A DNA stretch of 64,000 nt from Wolfiporia cocos (GCA_029448655.1 JACCLO010000003.1:1736001-1800000), one strand, 5' to 3'; counted from the stretch's first letter, positions 23,221-34,478 are shown. Notes: generated by a model from the letters alone, not told the origin. Numbers and translations are program-made.

Positions 23221-25096
23221 TCGCTCTATCTACCGCCTCTCGTTAAGTCCTATCGTTTTTTTCGCCCGTCTCCTCTCGTCGGCATCGTCGCTCAGTACCT
23301 ATATATTGATATTGTCTAGTCTTTCTCCTCGTCACATCGTACTTCTCTTCACCGGCGTCGCATCTTGTTCTCCTACTCAGCGTGACATTCCCCCTTGTCG
23401 TGGTACTTTGTTGAATATCGGTATACCTTCCCCGCACCCTCGAGACAGGCGACGGCGCGGGTAATTTGTGGACTCTTGCGTCGTCTCCTTGTTGATGGAG
23501 TCTCAGTCCGCTACCCCGGTGATGTATTCTTGTACGGTATAGTCCATAGACCATATGCACTATGTCCATGCCCAATCGAAGCTCTTGCAATTAGGTCATT
23601 CAACATTCATGCCGTGATTGCGGAGGGTTTCATATATCATGACATGCACGGTGCATCATGGCCGGCGCAGCCGAATCTATCAGTTGCAACGGTCGCGCAC
23701 ATAGCTTTACCAGGGCTGTTCATCGTTCATCACTTGCCGTTCAGTCTGTTCACATCCATCAAGAGCGATCAAGCGATGCTCAGCAGAAGGCTCAGATCTT
23801 CAGACCACGCATGCAGGTGCTCTATACGCCCGGACAACCACGCAGACTCTGATCGATTGATTATCGATCATGCATCAATGCATCATGCATTCATGAACCT
23901 CCATCCCCGGCGTTCTAATGCCATGATTAATTATGTGAATTGCCCGCCTCAAAGATCACAGACATTACTTGGGACATCACTCTATTAGCAGCTACGCTAA
24001 CCTAATATGGAACGATGAGAGCATCATGAATGATATCGATACTATGGCTGGACCCCTTCTGCACAATTTTGATGGCATGCGAATAGGAGAAAATCGCAAG
24101 ACCTGTTCGTCTCCGGACGGCTTCGGTTATGTATTTTATGATCCAATCTATAGTATTAAGAAATGACAGTGCAGATGGAGTGAGCACTGTTGAAACCGAA
24201 GGCTACCGGTCAAAAGAGACCTCTAATGCACAATTTCGTCACAATCAGTCACAAGATGCCGGGCGTGCAGCTTACACACTAGCGGCGCTATTTGCCGATC
24301 GGAGTTTCTAAGCGTGATTTCCATGACAGGAAAGGCGCCCACAGTTTGTCACGTCTGCACAATGTTTTTTGAATTTCTTCGCAACAGTCTGATACCTGCT
24401 CCAGAGACCTTGGTAGCAGTGTCATCTCAATGTGTTCCATCCTTCTATAATAGCGCCAGAGTGTTTAAAGCATAGGATCGGACCAGATCTTACAAGTTTC
24501 GTCATACCCCGGTCCTCGGAGCTTCGAAAACACAGCATTATGCACAAGGACATAAACCAGGGATCTGAACGAAACTCTACAGTAACATTTAGTATACACG
24601 TCTACTATCTACGCGATTATTTACGTGATTTTTCACTTCAACAGGGCCTCTGCAGAGTCCATTGTGCAGAAGTGGTCCATTGTGCAGAAGGGGTCCAGCC
24701 ATAGTGCCACGTATACGCTTTGGTAGGCAAGCGCGCATTCATGCTTCGTCCAGCTTCTAGAGTGATATCACACACGTGGAGATGCATACCTCTCAATCAA
24801 ATGTTCTACGGCTGATCCTGCGCAGCCTCATCGTGTTCTTCGATGTAATGAGACCCTTGACTGCGACTCTATAGCTCGGTATGACTATGGCCATCGGCCA
24901 TTCCTCCTTGGGTCTGAATCCAAGTGTCACTGCATCATATCACATACTTCTTTCACCGCTTCGGAACATACCAGATGCAACTAAAAAGCTCAGAGGTCTC
25001 GACTGCTTCATCTGTGGCCGTCGGATCGTCTCACTTTCTCCCTTCGATCGTCTCAGCGGACAAGTCAAACGCGCTGTATGCGGCTAGTTGCCTAAC
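23221..25096. other. intergenic; MITE copy 2 and DUF6533 promoter
   Basis: No gene was recognised. A 665-bp inverted-repeat element occupies 24041-24705. From about 24750 to 25096 the sequence is repeated, diverged, at 27600-27888. That fits it being the promoter of the DUF6533 gene and part of the duplicated unit. Confidence 0.5.
24041..24705. mobile_element. MITE-like element, copy 2 (665 bp)
   Basis: The terminal inverted repeat is ACTATGGCTGGACCCCTTCT at the left and its reverse complement at the right, ending CCAGCCATAGT; over the 26 bp running to CACAAT it is perfect. The 18-bp unit seen in copy 1 occurs once at the left end and twice at the right. No transposase was seen and there is no convincing target duplication (flanks TCGAT and GCCAC). 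Confidence 0.7.
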
Positions 25097-26760
25097 ATGA
25101 GCGAAACGCAGGAGATCGTAGCACTTTTGGATGGACTGTGAGTTCTCATTTCATGCGTAGATCCACAATCACTAGTCTGAGTCCCTTTGCTTTAGCAACG
25201 TCATGAACTATTGCTCGCTCAGTGCAATTGGTGATCGCTTACACTCCTTCATTGGTCATCGAGAATATTTACACTGATATGTCTTCTTGCAGCCTTTGTA
25301 TTCTATGAGCATCTAATCACACTTGACTCCGAGATCGACCTGATTTGGCGAGGAAAGCGGACCGGCTCGAAGATGCTATTCTTGCTGTCACGTTATGTTG
25401 TCCTCGCCAACTGTATATTGCAATTATTTTTGATTGCCCCAGCAGAATCTGCAATGGTATGTGCCCTTTACTAGGTCAATGGAGTGTTAGGCTTCTTACA
25501 TGCTGTTGTGATCCTAGAGGTGGGCCATGTGTCGAGTGTTCGTTTCAGATGGCTTAAACGCCTTCATCAATGCAGCTGCCAAGCTATGAATGTGCTTAGC
25601 ATGATCATTGACTTAACTCAGTACTCCGTCGTACTTGGTACTGTATCGATATCGTGTATTCTAGCTATGTCATCGAGAGCTAATTGAGCGATTGCGGATA
25701 TGCAGGATTTTCTGCTCTGCGCGCTTATGCGATAAGCGGCAGATATTGGGTCCCACCTACTGTAATCCTCTTTCTGCTATCGGTTGCCATTGGCATCAAT
25801 CTGGTATATACTCATTTCAATTATCGGACCATGCTGACTCATGATCTATAGTATGCATATAAACAATCGGTGTACGCGGAAGTAGTGAATCTAGGCGTTA
25901 AGTCTGTCTGCAACTGGGGTAGCATACTGTCAGACGTATATGCCACAATGTACGTTTGAAAATTGAGCCTGCAAGACAAAGAAACTTACGTGTCCCTTAG
26001 GCGTACTGTGTTGATACCTGTATCCTCCTATCAAATGAACTGACATGGGACTGATTGGCAGTGTCTTACCTGACATGCAGTATTACCATAACCTGCGACA
26101 TGATTGTTCTCGTAATCACATGGTGTAACACTTTCAAAGTATGGAGGCATGGAAAACGAAACAAGCTCGATACCTCCTTGACACAATTGCTACTAGTAGA
26201 CGGTATGTCAGATTGCTATGTGGAGCGTCAAGAATGCTGTGAGCTGATGACTCAAGATTAGGAACAGTACACTTTGTGTGCGCCGTCAATCCCGTACATA
26301 CACTGTCCCAAGTTCTGATTTCTCTTAGTCTGTTAACAGCACTCACAATATTCTCAATGTCGACGTCCAACTTGCCAAATAATGTAAGCATGCGATGAAG
26401 TCTGGTGAGCGCATCGGCTGACATTCCCTTCTTGCTCAAAGTCTATCATACAATCTGACAGTTATTTCCAAGCAACGTACGTATCTTGAAGTTCCAAGGT
26501 ATCGCTGGCTGACATGCGGAATTATAAGCATTCCCAACATCATCATCTGTCGTTTTCTAATCAACCTCCGCAAGTTGGATTCGTCGGGAAGCACGACAGA
26601 TTCGGAGTCGCAAGGTCCTGACCATAGCGTTGCTACAGGAATCCACTGGGCCCGTGGCGGGCAGACAGACAGTCTCAGATTTAGATCAGCTCTAGTCGGA
26701 AACATGGGAGAGACCCTTGATGATGGATTCACTGCAAGAGAGCAGGATGACGAGACTTGA
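25097..26760 (+). CDS. DUF6533-family membrane protein
   Basis: A multi-exon gene for a seven-helix-like membrane protein of unknown function. The first exons are 25097-25137, 25196-25230 and 25293-25456. They join to MSETQEIVALLDGLNVMNYC followed by AFVFYEHLITLDSEIDLIWR and a hydrophobic segment, the DUF6533 signature (YEHL, D-E-I-I-W, then a transmembrane helix). Later exons give FSALRAYAISGRYWVPP (from 25706), MIVLVITWCNTFKVWRHGKR, TQLLLVDG and a C-terminus containing SRFLxNLR-like RFLINLRK, SLRFRSALVGNMGETL and a stop at 26758-26760. I could not fix all central intron borders, so length (about 300 aa) is approximate. A decayed direct duplicate lies at 38840-40312. Confidence 0.72.
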
Positions 26761-27599
26761 CCTCGAGTCTGGAACCAATTTGAACTTGAGAGTGTCCCAG
26801 CGGTCGCAGCTTTGCGCTCGGCGTGTTTCATTTCTGCATGCCTTACACGTGTTGAATAAAGGCTCCATATCTCTTTTGGTGGCTTGTAGTCAGATTCCGA
26901 TTCCTTTAGTTTATTTATATGCTGTCCGCATGTCTCAATGCTATAGCATGCTCAGCTATGTAAATCATACATCAAATTTTTCTGCATAGACAGTGGCGTA
27001 AGAGCCTGTCGGTTCCATTCAACTACATAAGTTGACAATGTGCGGACTTAAAGTGACGGCGCCACCCTCCCCCGCGAGATTTCAGTCGAGAAAGAATATG
27101 CCGAGCGCTCTGTTGCGATACGGACACAATATCCTGTGGCTGGAATCAGGTTGGGAGATCATTACGAGCGAGGAGAATCCCCTGCCATTACGCAGACTAC
27201 AGGGAAAGGAGCAATAGCTCCAAATAAACACAAATGAAATCATAAATATTCATGCATCGTGCCGCTGTCATCATGCCATATGAGCGCAGCTGCCAACAGA
27301 ATGACGACCCAAATTCTTGCAGAGTCTGTGATCTGTGAAGCTTATGGTAATCGAACGCCGGGGACGGCTCATGCGCTCATGATCGATGAGCAGAGAGTAA
27401 TAGGCTTCAAAACTTGAAAGCTTGACCGGGCGCCTAGAGCGCCTGCATGCCAAGTGGTTCTGGGCTTCTACTGAGTATCAAACAATCGCTCTCAATTGAA
27501 GTGAACGGGGTGAACTGACAGGTAAGAGATGGACGGCCCCAGCTGACAGATCTGGACCGGCCATCATGAGAATGCATGATGCACGCTCATGCTTCTTTG
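26761..27599. repeat. 3' flank of the DUF6533 gene, duplicated downstream
   Basis: From 26761 to about 27215 this matches 40313 to about 40820 with many substitutions (for example TGTTGCGATACGG followed by CTACAGGGAA and GCAATAGCTCC in both). It is the 3' part of a roughly 2.4-kb direct tandem duplication. From 27216 to 27599 I see no gene or repeat. Confidence 0.6.
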
Positions 27600-27888
27600 T
27601 CCAGATTCGCCCAGAGTCCCAAGAATTTCACGGCAGAGTCTGCATAGCTTCATCATTTCTTCGATGTATAACTGAAACGCGATAGCTCGATGTGATCATA
27701 GTCATCAGCCATTCCCCCTTGGCTTTGACTCCAAGATCACTGCATCATCACATACTTCTTCCGCCGCTTCCGAACATACCAGACCATGCAACTATAAAGC
27801 TCAGAGATCTCTGACTGCTCCGTCTGTCGCCATCGGATCGTCTCATCATCTCTGTTCGATTTCCTCAGCAGGCAGCTGACACTCAGTG
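27600..27888 (+). repeat. duplicated promoter of the second DUF6533 copy
   Basis: Matches about 24780-25065 (shared stretches include CACTGCATCAT, CACATACTTCTT, GAACATACCAGA and CGGATCGTCTCA). The match ends at about 27888, where inserted DNA begins, and the rest of the gene copy resumes at about 38840. So the second gene copy was split by an insertion near its first exon. Confidence 0.65.
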
Positions 27889-28623
27889 TTGTTACTGACC
27901 CGGGTAATAACCTTTACGGTAATTTGGGGTCAATTCAGAAGTGTAATGACCCCAAATTATCCCAGGTCAGAGGGATCAAAATGGCGGAACAGGTGGATTA
28001 TAGGGTAGATTGTGAGGGACTTCAGTCAATTATCTTAATCTGCCAACTGCCCTTCGCTTAAGAAATTGCAGTTGCGAGCCAGGTTTGCACGCAGATTAAT
28101 CTGCTAGCTGCGGCAGATTAATCTACTGTGACAATAAAATGGTACATCCCGGATTCGAACCAAGGACCTTAGCGCAGATGAGCATAACAGCATCGTAGCA
28201 TACGTTAGCCAACTGAGCTACAGTGCAACTAGTGTCTGCCCCATTTTAAGCGATAAATAGAGTATTTTGTAAACTTCATTTTCACAGTTTAACATCTTCC
28301 ATAACACAAATACAAATGAATCTGCCTCTAAAGACCTGTGATTCCAGTGTATTCAGCTTTCCCATGGTGAGTTGCTCCAGGTCAAGCATGGTAAATCAAG
28401 CTACCACTATCATTGATTATCTGTATGCTTGTTGGAGCAGTTAGTTGCCTTGATGATTTGTGGAAATTGTGTGTAAAATTTGCGTTATAAATACTTTGAT
28501 TGGTCCTGGGTAACTGTTGCCAATATGGCTCAGTTGGCTAATTACACTGTGATGCTATTATTCTCATCTGCGCTAAGGTCCTTGGTTCGAATCCGGGATG
28601 TACCATTTTATTGTCACAGTAGA

Positions 28624-29321
28624 TGTTACGGGTCGAATACCCGTTCGTATATTCGAGTCGCGAATATAGATCGTTCTTCTGCACGTAGGCACGTCGCCGT
28701 ATGCAAGGCAAATACTCGTTAGATGCCTTCGGGTCCTAAGTGAAGTCCTTAGGAGATCGGTTAATATCCAATACGCGTTAGAGGATATAATCTGTTCAAG
28801 TGCGAGTCGAATAGAATATAAGACTCCGAGAAGTCAGTGTGCACTTCGAGGACTTAGTCGTTCGATTGCTCGAGTGAGAAATCCTGAGCGTAGTTTCCTA
28901 CGTTTGAGAACGAGTATAAGACTTCTTGTTTATACAACAAGGTCGAGCTGAAGAGCCTCGACGGTAAGTACATGAGTTTTTATACTACGTTAGGTTTCAG
29001 GGGTCAAGTCTGTCCCAGATGCCACAGATACTATCTACGCTATAGTCCCAAACGTCTGATAAGTATGGAGTGATATATCTGAGATGATAGATAGGAATGA
29101 TGGCGGTTGAACGCCATCTGTCAGGTAATAAACGATGAACATGAAACGGTGGCAGGGTTGAATCTGCCAAAGATGAAACGAGCCCTATAGACTAGTACAA
29201 CTGGGGATGCACCCAGTTAGATCACGAGTATCCAGGGGGCTGGTTGCGCAACAAGTCCCTGTATCGTATTCGCCCGGTGGTGAGTTCTGTCGATATTTGA
29301 AAAATCAAAATAACCGTAACA
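28624..29321 (-). repeat. 3' LTR of element 1
   Basis: 698 bp with 8-bp terminal inverted repeats (TGTTACGG/CCGTAACA). On the element's sense strand a polypurine tract (GGGAGGGG, complement of 29326-29333) lies just upstream of it. Confidence 0.92.
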
Positions 29322-29332
29322 TCAGCCCCTCC

Positions 29333-32300
29333 CTAGGCATTCGTCGGCCTCGACGAATTTTCCAAGTTCCCCTCTTCAGAGTGCCTCGGTGTCCTGTTCG
29401 TTGTAGATGTCGCCGTTCCCGCTGAGGGACGGGGTCGTAGGAGTTCGCCATACGAAGTGTTGGCGGCATTCATTCTGTCGATGACCTGGTTGATTGAGCC
29501 CACAAGCTCTGCAAATATAATTGGGGCAGTCGAGGATCCAGTGGTTAGCGGAACCACATTGTCGACACGGCTGTTTGGGTGAGGGCCTCGCTGGTACCCG
29601 TAGGGAAGGGATATCGCGGAGGTATTCGTTATGTTGGTACCTCCAGTGGTGTGCGGCTCGGTGGAGGTTTCGTGCGGCCCATGTGGGTAGGGAGGCGGTG
29701 TCTCGTTCGTGCTCCCTCGCACCTCGCTCAAACTCCTCGCGGGTAATACTCTGCACCAAAGGAGATCGTCGAATAGGCGGCGTGCTATTTGCTCTTCGCT
29801 GTCTTGCTGGGGTAGCCCTAGGGCTCTCCTGGCGTGCTGGTGGTTCACGTCGCCTGTCGCTTCCCACACCAGGAATACGTGGCGCCGGGTCTCTAACTCC
29901 TGTTCGGCGGGCCCTCTGAGTCTCGGTAGGCAGTGGAAATAGTACTCGATCGCGTTCCATAAAATTAAACGGCCCTGCAACTCGGCGTCATTCGTCGGTG
30001 GTGAAAAAGCGGGCGGGTCGTGGTACGTATTCGGGTCGGTCGGGAGCAACGTGCTCGCGATCCTCGAAGTCGTTGAGCGCGTGTCGTAGTTGGGCCGTCG
30101 TAGTGGCGGCCAAACGGTCGATAAGTCTGTCGGTGAGTAGCTCGAGTCCCTCTCTCTGCGCTCTGATCTGCCCCTCCATTTGGACGAGGTCCTCGGTGAT
30201 GTTCTGGTACGAGCTGTAAACGTGGGTGAGGTCCTGCGCGATGTCGAAGAGGGCCGTCCAGCCATCGGCTCGGCCAGCAAAAGGTCCCTCGGCCCTGTAC
30301 CAGAGGAGGGCGTGTCTAATCTGTAGGTGCTGAGGAGAGTACCTCCTCGGTGGCGTACCTCTCGGCCGACCTTCTCGACGGTCTGCGTCACCGGGAGTCG
30401 TGGTGCGACGGGGGAGCTGATGGCGAGTCGTCGACATACTATTACTGTTTGGCTTTCGAGTGTTGGGGTTGTTCTGACCCGCATTCGGTGGTAGCTTTTT
30501 ATCAGCTCCTTGGAATGCTCCAAGTTCGCCTCGTCTTCCCATGAGTTGTCGGCCGTGGCATAGCCTTTCCACTTGACGAAGTATTGATGCTTCTTTCCTC
30601 GCCATCTGTCAGCCAAGATAGCTTCGACTTCATATTCCTCCTGCCCCTTAATGATATCCGGTGGCGGCCGTAGGTAATTGGGTCCGTGTACCCTTGTTTC
30701 TTTGAATGGTTTCAGTAGGGCAGCGTGGAATACCGGATGAATTTTCCAGCTCGCCGGTAACTGCAACCGGTATGTCGTGGGTCCCATCTTTTCTGTGATG
30801 GTGAAGGGTCCTTCTCTTTTTGGTGCCAGTTTGTTTGATTCATAGGGGATCGTTAGGTTCTTGGCATCGAGCCAGACCTTGTCCCCTTTCTCAAGCTTTG
30901 GCAGTTCCCTAAGAAACCGCCCTGCCATTCTTTTCTGGGCTAATTCATGCACGATGAATGCCATCTTTCGCGCCTCTTTGACCTTCTTGATCCTGTCGAC
31001 AGCTGCTGGGACGTTCCCTACTCTGTCATAGTCTGGGAATCCTCTCGGGACGTATCCTAGGATTATTTCAAGTGGCGCTGGCCGGTTTTCAGTCCGTCTG
31101 GTGTTGTGCGCAAATTCGACGTCAGGCAGTCGTTGTACCCATTGGAAAGGGTCGTTCATGCAATAGATACGAAGGTATACTTCGATCTGTTGGTTCATCC
31201 TTTCCGTTTGTCCGTCTGTCTGGGGATGGTATGCTGTACTCATCGCCGACTCCATTCCCTGCAGCTTGCATAATTCCCTGAATAGTTTTGATGCGAATTG
31301 TGGTCCCCTGTCCGAGATGATTTTTCGGGGGATGCCGTACTGTGAATATATCTTTCGATGGAAAATTTCTGCGGCCCCTTCGCTTGTAATTGTTTTGTCA
31401 CATGGGGTGAGAGAGATGGCCTTGGATAGGCCATGGTCGACAATTACCATCATGGAGTCATACTTTCCGACTCTTGGCAGGTCGGTGACAAAATCGACCG
31501 AGCACTGTGAGAAGGGGAGGGCGTCTTCCCGTGTCGGTATTGGTTGCAAAGGGGGTTTTAGCGGATTCCTATCAGGTTTCATCTGTTGACAGATTGCACA
31601 GCCCCGGACGTATTCCGCTATCATTGTTCTCATGTCAGGCCACCAAAAGTGGGTCGTAACCTGTACTGTTGTACCCCAGATCCCAGGGTGTCCGGCCGGG
31701 ATCGTGTCGTGGTATTTTGAGATGACGTCCCGTCGAAGGCCCTCGTCCCTTGGCACGTACATCCTGCCCCTGTAGAGCAGTATTCCATCCGTTTGTTGCC
31801 ATTCATCTGCGGTGGTTCTCGCGGGGAATTCGCCTGTGCCCCCTAGGGCACGGATCGCCTGTTCCGCAGATTCATCTCGATCGTTGGCGTTCTTGATTCG
31901 ATCAATGATTGGGATCTGGATTGCATGGACGACGAGTTCGTCTGGAATCATGGTGATTCCCTTGTTGTCTTCGTTGCTTTCGTCCAGGTGGTACAACCTG
32001 GAAAGTGTGTCGGCCATGACTAGTTTCCTTCCGGGGACGTGCTGCAATTTCAGGTCGAATTGCGAAAGGAATAGATGCCATCTCGCTTGTCGCCGATTTA
32101 GGCGCTGTGCGCTTCTCCAGTACGTCAGGTTCTGATGATCACTTCGGATCAAGATCCGATGCGGTGCTCCTTCCAATAGGTGCCGCCATTCTTCTAATGC
32201 TCGGACTATTCCGAGTAGTTCGCGATCGTAGATTTCGTAGTTCCGTTCTGTTGATGTCAGGGATTGTGAGAGATATCCCACTGGCCGTTTGCGCCCTGTT

Positions 32301-33982
32301 TCATCTGTTTGTTTCAGCACTGCTCCTGTGGTGAACTGAGATGCATCTGTTTCAAGGATGAATGGTTTTTCCTTGTCGGGTGTTCCTAGCGCGGGCGCCG
32401 TCGTGAATGCCTGCTTCATGAAGTCGAACGCTCTCTGCTCTTTGTCCGTCCACTGGAACCCCGTTCCTGTGACTGTTTTTGTGAGGTCTACCAGGGGTCG
32501 TGCGTGCGTGGAGTAGTGGTCGATGAATTTTCGATAGAAGTTCGCAAACCCTAGGAAGGATCTGACTTCCTTGAGATTTCGGGGAGTCGGCCATTCTTTA
32601 ATCCCGTTGAGTTTCGCTGGGTCCATCTGGATGTTCGCTGGGGTGATGACCAGCCCTAGGAACTCAACTTGGTCGACGCCGAAGGCGCATTTCTCGGGTT
32701 TCACAAAGAGGTGGTTGTCCACTAATTTCTGAAGGACCTGCCGTTCCCGTTCTTTGTGTGTTTTCTCATCTTCTGAGAAAACGAGGATGTCGTCCATATA
32801 AACAAGCACCCATCCTTCGAGGATTTCTTCTTTCAGGATTTCATTCATCATTGCCTGAAAGGTCCCGGGTGCGTTGCACAATCCAAAAAACATAACTGTG
32901 GGCTCGTACAACCCTCGGTTTGTTTTGAAGGCTGCTTTCCATTCGTCTCCCTTCTTGATCCGCACGTTGTTGTATCCCGCTCTAAGATCCATTTTTGTGA
33001 AGATCTTTGCTCCTTTTAGCTTTTCCAAGAGTTCTGAGATCAGTGGCAAGGGATAGACGTTCTTTATCGTCCCTTCGTTCAGATATCGATAATCTTGACA
33101 GGGTCGTAGGCCGCTGTCTTTCTTTGGAACGAAAAAGAATGGTGACGCCATCGGGGATTTTGAAGGGACTATGAATCCCTTGGCCAGATTTTCTTTTAGG
33201 AATTCGTCCAGCGCCTGTTGCTCTTTAGGCGAGAGTGCATAGACTTTGCAGTCTTTCGGCACGAAATTGGGTTTTAATTCGATTGCGTGGTCCCATGGTC
33301 TCGACGGGGGGAACGCTGCTGTGGACTCCTTGCTGAACACCTTGGCGAAGTCCAGTAGGTGTTTTGGGACCATCCCCTCAATCGTTCGTTCTGGTTCGGG
33401 GGTTTTCTGCGCGAATTCCTGGGATTTCGTCAGCGCTTTCCTGACAGCGTCGATGATTTGTATCTTTGTTCGGAACTTCTTTCGCGTCTCCCCTTTCTTT
33501 CCTATGATCCTAGGGTTATCTTTTGCAAAGCGTTGGATCGCTTCGTACTCCTCGGGAGTATAGAGCCGCTGTACTGTTTCCTCTGGCCGGTCCGTGGATC
33601 CAAACCCTTTCTCCCCTCGTTCTGTTTCATCTAGGTCTTCGACCTCTATAATGTCGGGGGTGAGGTGCCGTTCAAAGATTATCTGGGCTATTCGCATGCC
33701 CGGGATAATTCTATGTGCCTTGTCTGAGTAGTTGAAGACGATGGCTCCGACGTCTCCTCGGTAGTCCGAGTCTATGACTCCGGCTTGTACTACCAATCCG
33801 TGTCTGAGGGTGTTGCCTGATCGTCCGGCCAACCTTCCATATGATCCCTTTGGGATCTTCATTTTTACTCCTGTGGAGACGAGTTTCCATCCTCCGGTGG
33901 GAATCTCGGTTTCTTCTGCGGCGTAAAGGTCATACCCTGCAGCTTCCTGGGTCCCTTGTTGGAATTTTCCCTTCTGGGGCAA
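29333..33982 (-). CDS. pol polyprotein of element 1: dUTPase-RT-RNaseH-integrase-chromodomain
   Basis: An open frame of 1,549 codons. A dUTPase domain comes first (about residues 14-125): AAGYDLYAAEE, GRLAGRSGNTLRHG, GVIDSDYRGDV, MRIAQIIF and RGEKGFGSTD, the five trimeric-dUTPase motifs. Reverse transcriptase follows, with YMDD near 32790, then RNase H (ETDASQF near 32380) and an integrase with the H2C2 finger (HPG.., CAICQQMKP) and a D,D-35-E core (VDFVTDL, SDRGPQF, QTERMNQQIE). A chromodomain lies near 30520-30640 (YEVEAILADRW, FVKWKGYATADNSWE). It lies one nucleotide out of register (+1) with the protease frame just upstream, the two overlapping near 33930-33980. The last third of the frame overlaps the extra zinc-knuckle ORF and may not all be translated. 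Confidence 0.85.
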   Translation of the reverse strand: MPQKGKFQQGTQEAAGYDLYAAEETEIPTGGWKLVSTGVKMKIPKGSYGRLAGRSGNTLRHGLVVQAGVIDSDYRGDVGAIVFNYSDKAHRIIPGMRIAQIIFERHLTPDIIEVEDLDETERGEKGFGSTDRPEETVQRLYTPEEYEAIQRFAKDNPRIIGKKGETRKKFRTKIQIIDAVRKALTKSQEFAQKTPEPERTIEGMVPKHLLDFAKVFSKESTAAFPPSRPWDHAIELKPNFVPKDCKVYALSPKEQQALDEFLKENLAKGFIVPSKSPMASPFFFVPKKDSGLRPCQDYRYLNEGTIKNVYPLPLISELLEKLKGAKIFTKMDLRAGYNNVRIKKGDEWKAAFKTNRGLYEPTVMFFGLCNAPGTFQAMMNEILKEEILEGWVLVYMDDILVFSEDEKTHKERERQVLQKLVDNHLFVKPEKCAFGVDQVEFLGLVITPANIQMDPAKLNGIKEWPTPRNLKEVRSFLGFANFYRKFIDHYSTHARPLVDLTKTVTGTGFQWTDKEQRAFDFMKQAFTTAPALGTPDKEKPFILETDASQFTTGAVLKQTDETGRKRPVGYLSQSLTSTERNYEIYDRELLGIVRALEEWRHLLEGAPHRILIRSDHQNLTYWRSAQRLNRRQARWHLFLSQFDLKLQHVPGRKLVMADTLSRLYHLDESNEDNKGITMIPDELVVHAIQIPIIDRIKNANDRDESAEQAIRALGGTGEFPARTTADEWQQTDGILLYRGRMYVPRDEGLRRDVISKYHDTIPAGHPGIWGTTVQVTTHFWWPDMRTMIAEYVRGCAICQQMKPDRNPLKPPLQPIPTREDALPFSQCSVDFVTDLPRVGKYDSMMVIVDHGLSKAISLTPCDKTITSEGAAEIFHRKIYSQYGIPRKIISDRGPQFASKLFRELCKLQGMESAMSTAYHPQTDGQTERMNQQIEVYLRIYCMNDPFQWVQRLPDVEFAHNTRRTENRPAPLEIILGYVPRGFPDYDRVGNVPAAVDRIKKVKEARKMAFIVHELAQKRMAGRFLRELPKLEKGDKVWLDAKNLTIPYESNKLAPKREGPFTITEKMGPTTYRLQLPASWKIHPVFHAALLKPFKETRVHGPNYLRPPPDIIKGQEEYEVEAILADRWRGKKHQYFVKWKGYATADNSWEDEANLEHSKELIKSYHRMRVRTTPTLESQTVIVCRRLAISSPVAPRLPVTQTVEKVGREVRHRGGTLLSTYRLDTPSSGTGPRDLLLAEPMAGRPSSTSRRTSPTFTARTRTSPRTSSKWRGRSERRERDSSYSPTDLSTVWPPLRRPNYDTRSTTSRIASTLLPTDPNTYHDPPAFSPPTNDAELQGRLILWNAIEYYFHCLPRLRGPAEQELETRRHVFLVWEATGDVNHQHARRALGLPQQDSEEQIARRLFDDLLWCRVLPARSLSEVRGSTNETPPPYPHGPHETSTEPHTTGGTNITNTSAISLPYGYQRGPHPNSRVDNVVPLTTGSSTAPIIFAELVGSINQVIDRMNAANTSYGELLRPRPSAGTATSTTNRTPRHSEEGNLENSSRPTNA
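29376..30605 (-). pseudogene. extra zinc-knuckle ORF downstream of pol (element 1)
   Basis: After the chromodomain, coding quality jumps between three overlapping minus-strand frames. The first is 30605-29988 (helical, with LVQMEGQIRAQREGLELLTD). The second is a middle piece in the pol frame (ARRALGLPQQDSEEQIARRL). The third is 29960-29376, which holds two Cys/His fingers, CRQCGSANHWILDC (C-x2-C-x4-H-x4-C) and CRACGLNQPGHRQNEC. The simplest reading is one extra protein of about 350-400 aa broken by two frameshifts, or one normally made by frameshifting or splicing. Its function is unknown; the fingers suggest nucleic-acid binding. The pol frame remains open through this region to 29333, but much of that stretch looks like a shadow. 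Confidence 0.5.
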
Positions 33983-34478
33983 CTACCATCTCCACCGTAT
34001 CCATTCGGATCGTGGCTTCCTGTTTCTTTTCTTCTGCCCCTAGTATTGATCGTATATCGACTGTTTGGTCCTTCCAGTCGATTGTGGGGTTCTCGTCTTT
34101 TAGCCATCCATACCCTAGAATCATATTCTCTGTTCCGATTGATCCTACTAGGAATCGGACTTTCCGCGTTTTCTGGGTCTTCGGATATCGTAGTAGTATG
34201 GTGGCTTCTCGATCTATTCGCCCATCTTTGTTTTCTGTTCCGTCAACATTCTTGACGATGATCGGGTTCTTCAAGGGTTGCGTGGGCACCTTGTATTTTT
34301 CTACCACTCTGCTGTGGATCAGGTTCGACATTGCTCCTGAGTCGATTAGTGCATTGCACTTCACGGGTTTTGCCAGCGTCATGATTACTGGGATGAAGAG
34401 GGATCGATTCTTCTCGAATGAGGTAATTACATGCGCTACTTTCTCGGAGGGTACGACCGTGGGCTTCCCTCCTAGGCA
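33930..34478 (-). CDS. retroviral-type aspartic protease of element 1
   Basis: The frame runs from about 34478 (GFCLGGKPTVVPSEKVAHVI) through ALIDSGAMSNLIH, with the catalytic DSG, and GYGWLKDENPTIDWKDQTVD, to a stop at 33930. It is shifted -1 from the zinc-knuckle frame upstream (ending at 34472) and needs +1 to enter the dUTPase/RT frame. I see no canonical slippery heptamer at either join, so indels are as likely as programmed shifting. The dUTPase follows the protease here, the reverse of the order in element 2. Confidence 0.75.
   Translation of the reverse strand, partial: CLGGKPTVVPSEKVAHVITSFEKNRSLFIPVIMTLAKPVKCNALIDSGAMSNLIHSRVVEKYKVPTQPLKNPIIVKNVDGTENKDGRIDREATILLRYPKTQKTRKVRFLVGSIGTENMILGYGWLKDENPTIDWKDQTVDIRSILGAEEKKQEATIRMDTVEMVVAPEGKIPTRDPGSCRV

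Noticed and set aside
28140..28610. Candidate tRNA genes (perfect A and B boxes)
   Set aside because: The would-be acceptor and D stems do not pair, and the same sequences recur in all arms of the foldback elements. They are tRNA-derived repeat sequence, not functional tRNA genes.
29333..30430. The whole C-terminal third of the 1,549-codon pol frame as real protein
   Set aside because: Between about 29990 and 30430 the frame is Ser/Arg/Thr-rich and low in complexity, while another frame there is clearly more protein-like. Only part of this tail is likely to be translated.
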